DNA of 64,000 bases from Methylobacterium terrae (lineage in GTDB: Bacteria > Pseudomonadota > Alphaproteobacteria > Rhizobiales > Beijerinckiaceae). Under the pieces are notes generated by a model. It worked only from the letters and a program-made list of their open reading frames with translations, searched no databases and was not told the origin of the DNA. How positions within the stretch are numbered: the first letter of the stretch is position 1; the number at the start of each line of letters is the position of its first letter. A program made the position numbers and the translations under genes. Location: the NCBI RefSeq assembly GCF_003173755.1, contig NZ_CP029553.1, positions 2,108,501 to 2,172,500 on the forward strand. Direction: 5' to 3'. Below, one piece after another: positions 7,337 through 15,828 of this stretch.

Positions 7337-8452
7337 TCAATCCGCGAAGTCCCGCTTCAGCCCCCGGCGCGTCCGGTGCCGGTCGAGCGCCAGATCCACG
7401 AGGCGGGTCAGCAGCTCCGGATACGAGACCCCGGAGGCCTCCATCATCTTCGGGTACATGCTGATCGAGGTGAAGCCCGGCAGGGTGTTGACCTCGTTGA
7501 GGTAGAACTCCCCGCTCTGCCGGTCGAGGAAGAAGTCGACGCGGGCGAGCCCGCTGCATTCGAGCGCCTCGAAGGCCCTGAGCGCGAGCGCCCGCACCCG
7601 CTCCATCCGGTCCGGGTCGATCCTCGCCGGCAGGTCGACGGTCGCGCCCTCGGGGTCGAGGTACTTGGCGGCGTAGGAGTAGAAGTCGTGATGGGCCTGC
7701 GGATTCAGCTCGCTCGCGACGCTGACGAAGGGCGGGTCGCCGTCGAGCACCGCCAGCTCGATCTCGCGGGCGTCGATGCCCTGCTCGACCAGCACCTTGA
7801 CGTCGTACCGGAAGGCGTCGGCCAGCGCCGCGGGGAGATCGGCCCAGGCCTTGACCTTATGGATGCCGACGCTCGATCCCATGTTGCAGGGCTTGACGAA
7901 GACCGGGAGCGCCAGGGTCGCGGCGATCTCGTCGAGGGAGACCGCGCCGCGCTCGTAGGCCCGCCGGGTGAAGGCGCGGTAGGGGGCGATCGGAATGCCG
8001 GCGAGGCCGGCGAGCCGCTTGGTGACGTCCTTGTCCATGCCGACCGCCGAGGCCATCACGCCCGAGCCGACATAGGCGGTCTCGGTCAGCTCCAGCAGGC
8101 CCTGCAAGGTCCCGTCCTCGCAGAGCGGCCCGTGCAGGACCGGGAACACCACGTCGATCTCCGAGCGCTCCGCTCCGGCCTCGAGGCCGACGATGGCGGC
8201 GCGCCCGTCCGGCCCTTGCGCCAGGCGCACCTCGGGGCTCTCCGGCGGGATCGCCAGCGACTCGTCGCCGGTCTGCGCGATCCGGCGCAGGTCGTGGCGC
8301 TGCCAGCGCCCGCCCTTGTCGATGCTGACCGGAATCACCTCGAAGCGGGTGCGGTCGAGGTGGCGCACCACCGAGGCGGCGGAGCGCAGCGAGACCTCGT
8401 GCTCGCCGGATCTGCCGCCGTACAGGACGGCGACGCGGGTCTTCTCGGTCAT
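7337..8452 (-). CDS. ddl: D-alanine--D-alanine ligase
   Basis: ATP-grasp ligase (371 residues) that joins two D-alanines for peptidoglycan precursors in the cytoplasm. Seen: N-terminal VAVLYGGRSGEHEVSLRSA with the Glu/Ser pair that contacts the first D-Ala; FPVLHGPLCEDGTLQG near residue 110; AYVGSGVMASAVGMDK; PVFVKPCNMGSSVGI (ATP-binding loop); and the C-terminal metal site YLNEVNTLPGFT. Length fits the long DdlA type. I chose ATG 8450-8452 since the upstream extension has no homology. It is not embedded in a mur/fts cluster here, which suggests a stand-alone or second ligase copy. Confidence 0.93.
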   Translation of the reverse strand: MTEKTRVAVLYGGRSGEHEVSLRSAASVVRHLDRTRFEVIPVSIDKGGRWQRHDLRRIAQTGDESLAIPPESPEVRLAQGPDGRAAIVGLEAGAERSEIDVVFPVLHGPLCEDGTLQGLLELTETAYVGSGVMASAVGMDKDVTKRLAGLAGIPIAPYRAFTRRAYERGAVSLDEIAATLALPVFVKPCNMGSSVGIHKVKAWADLPAALADAFRYDVKVLVEQGIDAREIELAVLDGDPPFVSVASELNPQAHHDFYSYAAKYLDPEGATVDLPARIDPDRMERVRALALRAFEALECSGLARVDFFLDRQSGEFYLNEVNTLPGFTSISMYPKMMEASGVSYPELLTRLVDLALDRHRTRRGLKRDFAD

Positions 8453-8551
8453 GCGCGTAACCCTCGGATTCCCCTGGCAACCCTGATCCCGCGGCACGCC
8501 CGTGCCCCGCGCGGGGACCCTGCTTATCGCCCGGGGAAGATTTCAGAAACC

Positions 8552-9469
8552 CTACGAGGCGGAGCCGGTCGACCTCGATGAGGGGGAGCCGGATGGGCCG
8601 AGCTCGTCCCGCATCAGGGCGAGGAAGTTCTCGGTCACGGCGCTCGCCGGCGTCCGGTAGAGGGCGCAGACGTCGGCGACCGGGGCCGGCCCGGCGAGGG
8701 GGCGGTAGGCGATGTCGGGCCGCGGCAGGGCGCCGATCGAGGCGGGCACCAGGGCGACGCCGAGGCCCGCCGCCACGAGGTTCACCAGCGAGGCCGATTC
8801 GACCACCTGCTGCACCAGGCGCGGCGCGAAGCCGGCGGCGAGGCAGGCGTCGCGCAGATAGGCGGCGAAGCGCGAATCGCGCAGGCGCAGCGACACGAAG
8901 GCCTCCCCGGCGAGGTCGCCCAGGGCGATCTCGGCGCGGGCCGCGAGGCGGTGTCCGGCCGGCAGGGCGACGCCGACCGCCTCGGGCCAGGCGCGCAGGG
9001 TCCGCAAGGACGGATCGTCCGGCGGGTGGCGCAGGAAGCCGAGATCGGTGCGGTGGGCGTGCAGCGCCGCCGGCTGCTCGCCCAGCGGCATCTCGTGCAG
9101 GCGCACCAGCACGCCGGGATAGAGCTCGCCGAAGCGGCGGATCAGCCGCCCGAGGGGGCCGGCGAGGATCGAGCCGGTGAGCCCGATGTCGAGGGTGCCG
9201 GTGCGCCCGGCCCCGACGGCCCGTGCCTCGGCGCAGGCCTCCTCCATCTCCGCCAGGACGGCCCGCGCCCGGGCCAGGAAGGCGCTGCCGGCCGGGGTCA
9301 GGGCGACGCTGCGGCTGGTGCGCCAGAGGAGCGGCGTGCCGAGCTCCGCCTCGAGGTCGCGGATCTGCTGGCTCAGCGGCGGCTGCGACACGCCGAGCCG
9401 CTCCGCCGCCGCGGTGAAGCTCAGGGATTCCGCCACCGCCACGAAGTAGCGCAGGTGCCGCAGCTCCAC
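8552..9469 (-). CDS. LysR-family transcriptional regulator
   Basis: A 305-residue LysR-type regulator. The winged-helix DNA-binding domain covers residues 1-60 (ELRHLRYFVAVAES...SQPPLSQQIRDLE), followed by the effector-binding domain (about 90-290). The start is taken as GTG 9467-9469 because the family begins with M-[ED]-LRHLRYF. It is divergent from the dctA-like gene with a 183-bp shared control region, the classic LysR arrangement, so it probably controls the dctA / amidohydrolase / DUF3830 genes in answer to their substrate. The C-terminal tail after residue 292 is Ser/Gly-rich and low in homology. Confidence 0.9.
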   Translation of the reverse strand: MELRHLRYFVAVAESLSFTAAAERLGVSQPPLSQQIRDLEAELGTPLLWRTSRSVALTPAGSAFLARARAVLAEMEEACAEARAVGAGRTGTLDIGLTGSILAGPLGRLIRRFGELYPGVLVRLHEMPLGEQPAALHAHRTDLGFLRHPPDDPSLRTLRAWPEAVGVALPAGHRLAARAEIALGDLAGEAFVSLRLRDSRFAAYLRDACLAAGFAPRLVQQVVESASLVNLVAAGLGVALVPASIGALPRPDIAYRPLAGPAPVADVCALYRTPASAVTENFLALMRDELGPSGSPSSRSTGSAS

Positions 9470-9652
9470 GGGCGACCGACTCCGGGAAGGGGCGTGTCCG
9501 GACCGTATCCAGACGAAGGACGACTGGACCATACGCAACGGAATATTGGACGTCCAGGCGGGGCAGCCCCATCCGTGACGCTCCGGACCGGGCATGGAAG
9601 AGGGTGTGAACGCCCCCGCACGGGACCGGCATCTCCCGGGAAGGACCGTCCG
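9470..9652. promoter_or_regulatory. Divergent lysR / dctA control region
   Basis: 183 bp between two divergent start codons. It contains the perfect palindrome TGGACGTCCA (9547-9556) in a locally AT-richer stretch (GGAATATTGGAC), a possible binding site for the adjacent LysR regulator. This is inferred from position and symmetry only. Confidence 0.4.
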
Positions 9653-10987
9653 ATGCCCCGCTTCCTCCGCTCGCTGTTCGGCCAGGTCGTGGCCGCGCTG
9701 ATCCTCGGCGTGGTGCTGGGGATCGTCCGGCCGGACTTCGCGGTGGCGTTGAAGCCGCTCGGCGACGGCTTCATCAAGCTCATCAAGATGGCGATCGCCC
9801 CCCTGGTGTTCGGGGTCGTGGTGCACGGCATCGTCGGGGCCGGCGACCTGCGCAAAGTCGGCCGCGTCGGCCTGAAGGCCCTGATCTACTTCGAGGCGGT
9901 GACGACGATCGCCCTCGTGCTCGGCCTCGTCCTCGCCGACCTGGTCCGCCCGGGGGAGGGGATGGGGATCGACCCCGCCACTCTCGATGCCAAGGCGCTG
10001 GCCGGCTACACGGCGAATGTCGGCCAGGTCACCGACACCACCGCGTTCCTGCTCAAGCTCATCCCGACCACGATCTTCGACGCCTTCACCCGCGGCGACA
10101 TCCTGCAGGTCCTGATCATCGCGGTCCTGTTCGGCGCCGGCCTGTCGCTGCTCGGCGAGAGCGGCCGGCCGCTCGCCGCCTCGATCGAGCGGATCACCGC
10201 GGTCCTCTTCAAGGTGATCGGCCTCATCGTCCGGCTGGCGCCGCTCGGCGTGCTCGGGGCGGTGGCGTTCACGGTCGGGCGCTACGGCGCCGGCTCGCTG
10301 CTCCAGCTCGGCAAGCTGGTGGTGACGTTCTACGTCGGCGTCGCGCTGTTCGTTCTCGTGGTGCTCGGCGGCATCCTGCGGCTTTCCGGCTTCAGCCTGT
10401 TCAAGCTCCTCGCCTACCTGCGCGAGGAACTGCTGGTGGTGGCCGGCACCGCCTCCTCGGACAGCGTGCTGCCGCAGGTGATGCGCAAGCTCGAGGCTCT
10501 CGGCATCCGCGATTCCACCGTCGGCCTCGTCATCCCGACCGGCTACTCGTTCAACCTCGACGCCTTCTCGCTCTACCTCACCCTCGCGACGGTGTTCATC
10601 GCCCAGGCCACCGGCACCGCCCTGTCGTTCCACGACCTCGCGCTGATCCTCGGCATCTCGCTCCTCACCTCGAAGGGCGCGCACGGCGTCCCGGGCTCGG
10701 CGATCGTGGTGCTCGCCGCCACGCTCTCGGCGGTGCCGGCGATCCCCGTGATCGGCCTCGTCCTGGTGCTGTCGGTCGACTGGTTCATCGGCATCGCCCG
10801 GGCGCTCGGCAACCTCGTCGGCAATTGCGTGGCGACCGTGGTGGTGGCCGCCTGGGAGGGCGACATCGACCGCGAGCGCGCCCGCCGGGTCCTCGACGGC
10901 GAGGTCCCGGCCTCGACCGACGCCGTGCTGGCGGCGCCCGCCGAAGCTGGACAGGCGAGCGCCCCGGCCATACCCCATGGGCACTGA
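9653..10987 (+). CDS. dctA: C4-dicarboxylate/proton-type symporter (DctA-like, DAACS family)
   Basis: A 444-residue inner-membrane sodium- or proton-coupled dicarboxylate carrier. Seen: KPLGDGFIKLIKMAIAPLVF near the N-terminus, the hairpin motif ASSDSVLP (serine-rich HP1), GYSFNLDA in TM7, and SKGAHGVPGSA in HP2, all typical of DctA. The GYSFNLDG motif has Ala instead of Gly. The tail after residue 420 is a variable cytoplasmic end. It is transcribed away from the LysR gene and is followed within 20 bp by the amidohydrolase gene (start 11007), so import and hydrolysis of the same compound are likely coupled. The exact substrate (succinate-type acid or an acidic amino-acid derivative) is not determinable. 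Confidence 0.9.
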   Translation: MPRFLRSLFGQVVAALILGVVLGIVRPDFAVALKPLGDGFIKLIKMAIAPLVFGVVVHGIVGAGDLRKVGRVGLKALIYFEAVTTIALVLGLVLADLVRPGEGMGIDPATLDAKALAGYTANVGQVTDTTAFLLKLIPTTIFDAFTRGDILQVLIIAVLFGAGLSLLGESGRPLAASIERITAVLFKVIGLIVRLAPLGVLGAVAFTVGRYGAGSLLQLGKLVVTFYVGVALFVLVVLGGILRLSGFSLFKLLAYLREELLVVAGTASSDSVLPQVMRKLEALGIRDSTVGLVIPTGYSFNLDAFSLYLTLATVFIAQATGTALSFHDLALILGISLLTSKGAHGVPGSAIVVLAATLSAVPAIPVIGLVLVLSVDWFIGIARALGNLVGNCVATVVVAAWEGDIDRERARRVLDGEVPASTDAVLAAPAEAGQASAPAIPHGH

Positions 10988-11006
10988 TCGGACACGGGGG
11001 ACCGCC

Positions 11007-12266
11007 ATGCAGCACACCGACACGGCCCTCGGCGCGGGCGTGATGGCCCGCCTGGACGAGCTCGCGCGCGCCAGCGCCGATCCCGACGGGCTCACCCGCC
11101 TCTACCTCACCCCCGCCCACGCGGCCGCCGCCCGGCAGGTGACGGCCTGGATGGAGGAGGCGGGCATGAGCGTCCGGCGCGACGCCGCCGCCACCGTGAT
11201 CGGCCGCTACGAGGCGGCGATCCCCGGCGCCCCGACCCTGCTCCTCGGCTCGCACATCGACACGGTGCGCAATGCCGGCCGCTACGACGGCAATCTCGGC
11301 GTCGTGGTGGCGATCGCGGCGGTCGAGGCCCTGCACCGGACGGCCGAGCGCCTGCCCTTCGCGATCGAGGTGCTGGCCTTCGGCGACGAGGAGGGCGTGC
11401 GCTTCCCCGTCACCCTCACGGGCTCGCGGGCGCTCGCCGGGCTGGTCGGGCCCGGCTTCCTCGAGGCCCGCGACGCCGACGGGGTGAGCCTGGCGCAGGC
11501 GCTGACCGAGTTCGGCTGCGACCCTGCGGGCGTGAGCGCCCTTGCCCGCGATCCCGCCGCGACGCTCGGCTACCTCGAGGTCCATATCGAGCAGGGGCCG
11601 GTTCTGGAGGATGCGGGTCTGCCGGTCGGCATCGTGACGGCGATCGCCGGGGCGAGCCGCCTCGTCGTCACGGTCGAGGGCCGGGCGGGACACGCCGGCA
11701 CGGTGCCGATGACCCTGCGCCGCGACGCCCTGGCGGCCTCGGCCGAGATGGTGCTGGCGGTCGAGGCCGAGGCGCTGGGAACGCCGGACCTCGTCGCCAC
11801 GGTGGGCCAGATCGAGGTGCCGCGGGGCGCCGTCAACGTCATCCCGGCCCGCACCCGGTTCAGCCTCGACCTGCGCAGCCCGAGCGACGCCGTGCGCCAC
11901 GCCGCCCTCGCGCGGCTGCGCGCCACCTGGGAGGCGATCGCCGCCCGCCGCGGCGTGACGGTCGAGGCGCAGGCGAGCTACGACGAGCCCGCCGCCGCCT
12001 GCGCGCCCGGGCTGATGGACGCGCTCGCCGAGGGCGTCGCGCGCCTCGGGCTCGCTCCCTTGCGCCTGCCGAGCGGGGCCGGGCACGACGGCCTCGCGCT
12101 CGCCGGCCTGTGCCCGATCGCCATGCTGTTCGTGCGCTGCGCCGGCGGCCTGAGCCATTCCCCGGCCGAATCGGTCACGCAGGCCGACGTCGACGTGGCG
12201 ACGCGCCTGCTCGTCGACGTGCTGCGCCACCTGCGGCCGGATTCCTTGGCCCGGTCCTCGCTTTAG
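11007..12266 (+). CDS. Zn-dependent amidohydrolase, allantoate amidohydrolase / N-carbamoyl-amino-acid hydrolase type (M20 family)
   Basis: A 419-residue M20-family metallohydrolase. Metal-binding motifs in order: GSHIDTV (His, near 86) with YDGNLGV (Asp), FGDEEGVRF (Glu), VHIEQGP (His, near 195), and SHSP near the C-terminus. The lid/dimer domain carries GRAGHAGTVPM. This family removes carbamoyl or ureido groups from allantoate, ureidoglycolate or N-carbamoyl amino acids. ATG 11007 follows a GGGGGA ribosome site. Its place between a dicarboxylate carrier and a DUF3830 gene, next to a LysR regulator, points to use of an imported acidic amide. AllC and HyuC cannot be told apart by eye. Confidence 0.85.
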   Translation: MQHTDTALGAGVMARLDELARASADPDGLTRLYLTPAHAAAARQVTAWMEEAGMSVRRDAAATVIGRYEAAIPGAPTLLLGSHIDTVRNAGRYDGNLGVVVAIAAVEALHRTAERLPFAIEVLAFGDEEGVRFPVTLTGSRALAGLVGPGFLEARDADGVSLAQALTEFGCDPAGVSALARDPAATLGYLEVHIEQGPVLEDAGLPVGIVTAIAGASRLVVTVEGRAGHAGTVPMTLRRDALAASAEMVLAVEAEALGTPDLVATVGQIEVPRGAVNVIPARTRFSLDLRSPSDAVRHAALARLRATWEAIAARRGVTVEAQASYDEPAAACAPGLMDALAEGVARLGLAPLRLPSGAGHDGLALAGLCPIAMLFVRCAGGLSHSPAESVTQADVDVATRLLVDVLRHLRPDSLARSSL

Positions 12267-12305
12267 CGGCCGGGCGCCGATCCACCACCCACCAGGAGAT
12301 CCCCC

Positions 12306-12719
12306 GTGAAGGAACTGAAGATCAAGGCCGGCCCGTTCGACCTCGTCGGCCGGCTCGAGCTCGAGAAGGCGCCCCAGACCTGCGCCGCCTTCCTCAAGGC
12401 GCTGCCCTTCGTGAGCGAGGTCATCCACGTGCGCTGGAGCGGCGAGGGCGTGTGGATGCCCCTCGGCGACCTCGATTTCGGCGTCGGCTACGAGAACCAC
12501 ACCAGCTACCCGGCGCCTGGCCAGATGATCCTGTATCCGGGCGGCATCAGCGAGACCGAGATCCTGCTCGCCTATGGCGGCGTGCACTTCGCGAGCAAGG
12601 TCGGGCAGCTCGCCGGCAACCACTTCCTGACCATCACCACCGGCATCGAGCACGTCTACGACCTCGGCCGCATGACGCTGCTCAAGGGCGCCCAGCCGAT
12701 CCGCTTCGAGGCCATGTAG
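12306..12719 (+). CDS. DUF3830 cyclophilin-like protein
   Basis: A 137-residue protein of the DUF3830 family, a compact cyclophilin-like beta barrel. Recognised by APQTCAAFLKALPF (similar to the cyclophilin-like start of a barrel), the ArgTrp segment HVRWSGEGVWMPLGD, and the PGGISETEILLAYG turn. The start ATG follows AGGAGATCCCCC. It lies 39 bp after the amidohydrolase stop and is probably in the same transcript. The family is often found next to amidohydrolases and transport genes for nitrogen compounds, but no reaction is established; it may be a small hydrolase or isomerase-like binding protein. Confidence 0.8.
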   Translation: MKELKIKAGPFDLVGRLELEKAPQTCAAFLKALPFVSEVIHVRWSGEGVWMPLGDLDFGVGYENHTSYPAPGQMILYPGGISETEILLAYGGVHFASKVGQLAGNHFLTITTGIEHVYDLGRMTLLKGAQPIRFEAM

Positions 12720-12889
12720 TCGCCTCGCCCCGCGACGGCCGACCGTGCGGGCGCCGGCCCGCCGCTCCGCTTGTTCTGACAAGATTCCCTTGCGGCGGGA
12801 CCGCCCGCCCCGTACCCCTGATGCGCCGCCCGTCCGGATGCCCTTTTCTCGGCACCCGGACGGAGCGCGGGGCGCGGGGCGCTTGAGAG

Positions 12890-15724
12890 ATGAACCTGAG
12901 ACGGTCCTACCGCAGCCTCGTCGGCGGCATCTGGGCGGGCGTGCTGACGACCTGCCTCGGGCTCGCCACGGTGACGGTCTGGACCGACACCCGCGACTAC
13001 GAGCGCACGATCCGCGACGCGCAGAGCACCGCCGAGGCGGTGGTGCAGGCGCTCGGCCAGGAGGCGAACCGCCTCGTCTCCTCCGTCGACATGCTGCTCA
13101 GCGCCGCCGCCGCGCGGGTCGACGCGCACACCTTCGGGGCGAGCCCGAACTACACCCGCCAGCTCCTCTCCGGCCTGATGGCCCACATCCCGGCGGTGAT
13201 GGCCGTGCGGGTGCTCGACGGCACGACCGCCGGCGTGCTGTTCGGGCAGGGCGGGGCCGGGGCCGAGGGCCGCGCGAGCGACGCCGAGCTGGTGCGCTCC
13301 GCCCTGGACGTCGGCCAGTCCGAGCTCGCGATCGGCTGGCCGACCCGGGTCGGGCCGGCCGATTCCTGGTTCGTCAGCGTCGCCCGCCTGGTGATGCCGC
13401 GCCCGGGCGAGACGCCGCTGGTGGCGGTGGCCGACCTCTCGCTCACCGAGCTGCAGCGGCTCTACGGCCGGCTCGACCTCGGGCCCAACGGCGCCATCGG
13501 GCTCCTGCGCAGCGACGGCGTGATCCTGGTGCGCCACCCCTACGTCCCGGACAAGGTCGGCCGCAGCGTCGCCGGCGGCTCGCTGATGCGGGCGGCCGCC
13601 GGCGCGGTCGGCGGCACCTTCGGCGGCAACCCCTCGCCGATCGACGGCGTGCCGCGCTACGGCAGCTTCCAGCGCGTCTCCGGCGCGCCGCTCCTCGTCA
13701 CCACCGGGGTCTCGAAGGACGAGACGCTGGCCGCCTGGCGCGAGGGCGTGCAGCAGGACGCCGCGGTGGTGCTCGGGATCAGCGCGGTCCTGGTCGGCCT
13801 CGGCTTCGGGCTGACCCGGGCCCTGATGCGCCACCGCGACCTCGAGGAGGAGGCGCGGCGCGCCGCCGGCATGCTCTCCGTCGGCGAGGCGCGCTACCGG
13901 CTGCTCGCCGAGAACACCAGCGAGCTGATCGTGCTCGCCCACGACGACGGCCGGCGCAGCTACGTCTCGCCGGCGGTGCGGCGCCTCCTCGGCTACACGC
14001 CGGAGGAGGCCGCCGCGATGCGCCTGCGCGACTGCGTCCACCGCGAGGACCTCGCGCTCCTGGTGACCCAGGCCCGCCGCCTCGCCGCCGGCGAGGCGCA
14101 GGTGAGCGTGGTCTGCCGCGCCCGCCACCGCACCGGGGCCTGGGTCTGGGTCGAGGGGGCGTTCCGGCGCATCCCGGGCGCGGCGCCCGGCGAGCCCGCC
14201 ATCATCGCGACCTTCCGCGACGTCGGCGAGCGCCAGCGCCACGCACGCGCCCTCGAGGAGGCGCGGATCACCGCCGAGCGGGCGAGCCAGGCCAAGACCG
14301 ACTTCCTGGCCTCGATGTCCCACGAGATCCGCACGCCGTTGAACGGCGTCATCGGCTACGCCGACCTGCTGCTGGCCGACCGCACCCTGCCGGGCCGCCA
14401 CCGGCGCTACGTCGACCGGATCGCCTCGGCGGGCGGGGCGCTGCTGACCGTCGTCGACGACATCCTCGACTTCTCGCGCATCGAGGCCGGCGGCATCGCG
14501 CTCGCCGAGGTGCCGTTCGCCCCCGCGGCGCTGATCGACAACGCCGCCTCGATCGTGCGCGGCCTGTCGGAGCCCAAGGGCCTCGCCCTCGACGTCGCCC
14601 TCGAGCCCACCGTGCCGGACTGGGTCCGGGGCGATCCCGACCGGCTGCGCCAGATCCTGCTCAACCTCCTCAACAACGCGGTCAAGTTCACTCCCGCCGG
14701 CCGGGTCGCGGTGCGGGTCGATGCCGAGGGCGGGACGCTGCGCTTCCGCGTGACCGACACCGGCATCGGCATCGCCCCCGAGCAGCACGGCCGCCTGTTC
14801 CAGCGCTTCAGCCAGGTCGACGGCTCGATCCGGCGGCAATACGGCGGCAGCGGCCTGGGGCTCGCCATCTGCAAGGGCCTCGTCGAGCTGATGGGCGGCA
14901 CGATCGGCGTCGAGAGCCGGGACGGCGCCGGCTCGACCTTCTGGTTCCGGGTGCCGCTCCCGGCCTGCCCGGCCCCGGCGGCGGAGGCCGCGGAGGGCCG
15001 GCCGGAGCCGGTGCGCCCGGCCCGCCTCCTCCTCGTCGAGGACGTGCCGATCAACCAGGACCTCGCCCGGGCGGTGCTCGAATCCGAGGGCCACGGCGTC
15101 GACGTCGCCGGCGACGGCGCGGCGGCGATCGAGGCGGTGCGGGCGCGGGCCTACGACCTCGTGCTGATGGACGTGCAGATGCCCGGCATGGACGGGATCA
15201 CCGCCACGAAGGTGATCCGGGCGCTGCCCGCTCCGGTCGGCACGGTGCCGATCGTCGCGATGACCGCCAACGTGCTGCCGGCCCAACTCGAGACCTTCCG
15301 GGCCGCCGGGATGGACGGCCATGTCGGCAAGCCGTTCAAGCGCGCCGAGCTCGCCGCGGCGATCGCGCAGTACCGCGCCGATGGCGGCGGGGCCGCCCCG
15401 GTTCCCGTCCTGATCGACGTCGAGGCGTTCGCGGCGGCCCGCAGCCTGATGGGCCGGGAACGGATCGACGCCCTGCTCGGGCTCCTCGCGGCGGAGCTCG
15501 AGCAGCGTTTCCGCGCCCGCAGCGGCGACCGCGCCGGCCTCGCCCACGACGCCCACGCGATGATCTCGGCCGCCGGGCTCCTCGGCTTCACCGGCCTGTC
15601 CGACCTCTGCCGCGAGATCGAGCAGGCCTGCCTCGCCGGCGACGACCTGCCCGACCTCCAGCGCCGGATCGAGGCGGCGCGGGCGGCGGCGCTCGCGCAG
15701 ATCGAGACGCTGCGGGCGGCGTGA
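12890..15724 (+). CDS. Hybrid sensor histidine kinase (sensor-PAS-HisKA-HATPase-REC-Hpt)
   Basis: A 944-residue membrane sensor. Order: TM1 about 10-32; periplasmic PDC/Cache-like sensor about 33-280; TM2 about 283-305; PAS about 325-445; HisKA with phospho-acceptor His478 in SHEIRTPLNG; HATPase with N-box Asn595 (LNNAVKF), DTGIGI and GGSGLGLAI; receiver domain with Asp761 in LMDVQMPG and the MTAN / KP motifs; a C-terminal Hpt-like helix bundle with His889. Odd: the Hpt motif reads HAMISAAG instead of the usual HxLKGxA, so the conserved Lys is missing and phosphotransfer there is doubtful. No response regulator gene is adjacent, so the output partner is elsewhere. The signal sensed is unknown. 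Confidence 0.9.
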   Translation: MNLRRSYRSLVGGIWAGVLTTCLGLATVTVWTDTRDYERTIRDAQSTAEAVVQALGQEANRLVSSVDMLLSAAAARVDAHTFGASPNYTRQLLSGLMAHIPAVMAVRVLDGTTAGVLFGQGGAGAEGRASDAELVRSALDVGQSELAIGWPTRVGPADSWFVSVARLVMPRPGETPLVAVADLSLTELQRLYGRLDLGPNGAIGLLRSDGVILVRHPYVPDKVGRSVAGGSLMRAAAGAVGGTFGGNPSPIDGVPRYGSFQRVSGAPLLVTTGVSKDETLAAWREGVQQDAAVVLGISAVLVGLGFGLTRALMRHRDLEEEARRAAGMLSVGEARYRLLAENTSELIVLAHDDGRRSYVSPAVRRLLGYTPEEAAAMRLRDCVHREDLALLVTQARRLAAGEAQVSVVCRARHRTGAWVWVEGAFRRIPGAAPGEPAIIATFRDVGERQRHARALEEARITAERASQAKTDFLASMSHEIRTPLNGVIGYADLLLADRTLPGRHRRYVDRIASAGGALLTVVDDILDFSRIEAGGIALAEVPFAPAALIDNAASIVRGLSEPKGLALDVALEPTVPDWVRGDPDRLRQILLNLLNNAVKFTPAGRVAVRVDAEGGTLRFRVTDTGIGIAPEQHGRLFQRFSQVDGSIRRQYGGSGLGLAICKGLVELMGGTIGVESRDGAGSTFWFRVPLPACPAPAAEAAEGRPEPVRPARLLLVEDVPINQDLARAVLESEGHGVDVAGDGAAAIEAVRARAYDLVLMDVQMPGMDGITATKVIRALPAPVGTVPIVAMTANVLPAQLETFRAAGMDGHVGKPFKRAELAAAIAQYRADGGGAAPVPVLIDVEAFAAARSLMGRERIDALLGLLAAELEQRFRARSGDRAGLAHDAHAMISAAGLLGFTGLSDLCREIEQACLAGDDLPDLQRRIEAARAAALAQIETLRAA

Positions 15725-15749
15725 CCACCCGCCGTTCTCGATCGCCCTC

Positions 15750-15777
15750 CCGCCCCCCTTCCCCGGAAAGGGGGCGG
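15750..15777. terminator. GC-rich hairpin between convergent genes
   Basis: A 13-bp stem with one mismatch: CCGCCCCCCTTCC (15750-15762) against GGAAAGGGGGCGG (15765-15777), loop of two bases. It sits 25 bp after the sensor-kinase stop and about 50 bp from the convergent BKACE stop, so it could end transcription from both sides. Confidence 0.5.
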
Positions 15778-15828
15778 CGAAACGGACGGAGATCCGGGAA
15801 AGGGGAAGAGGGAGAGAAGCGAGCGGCT

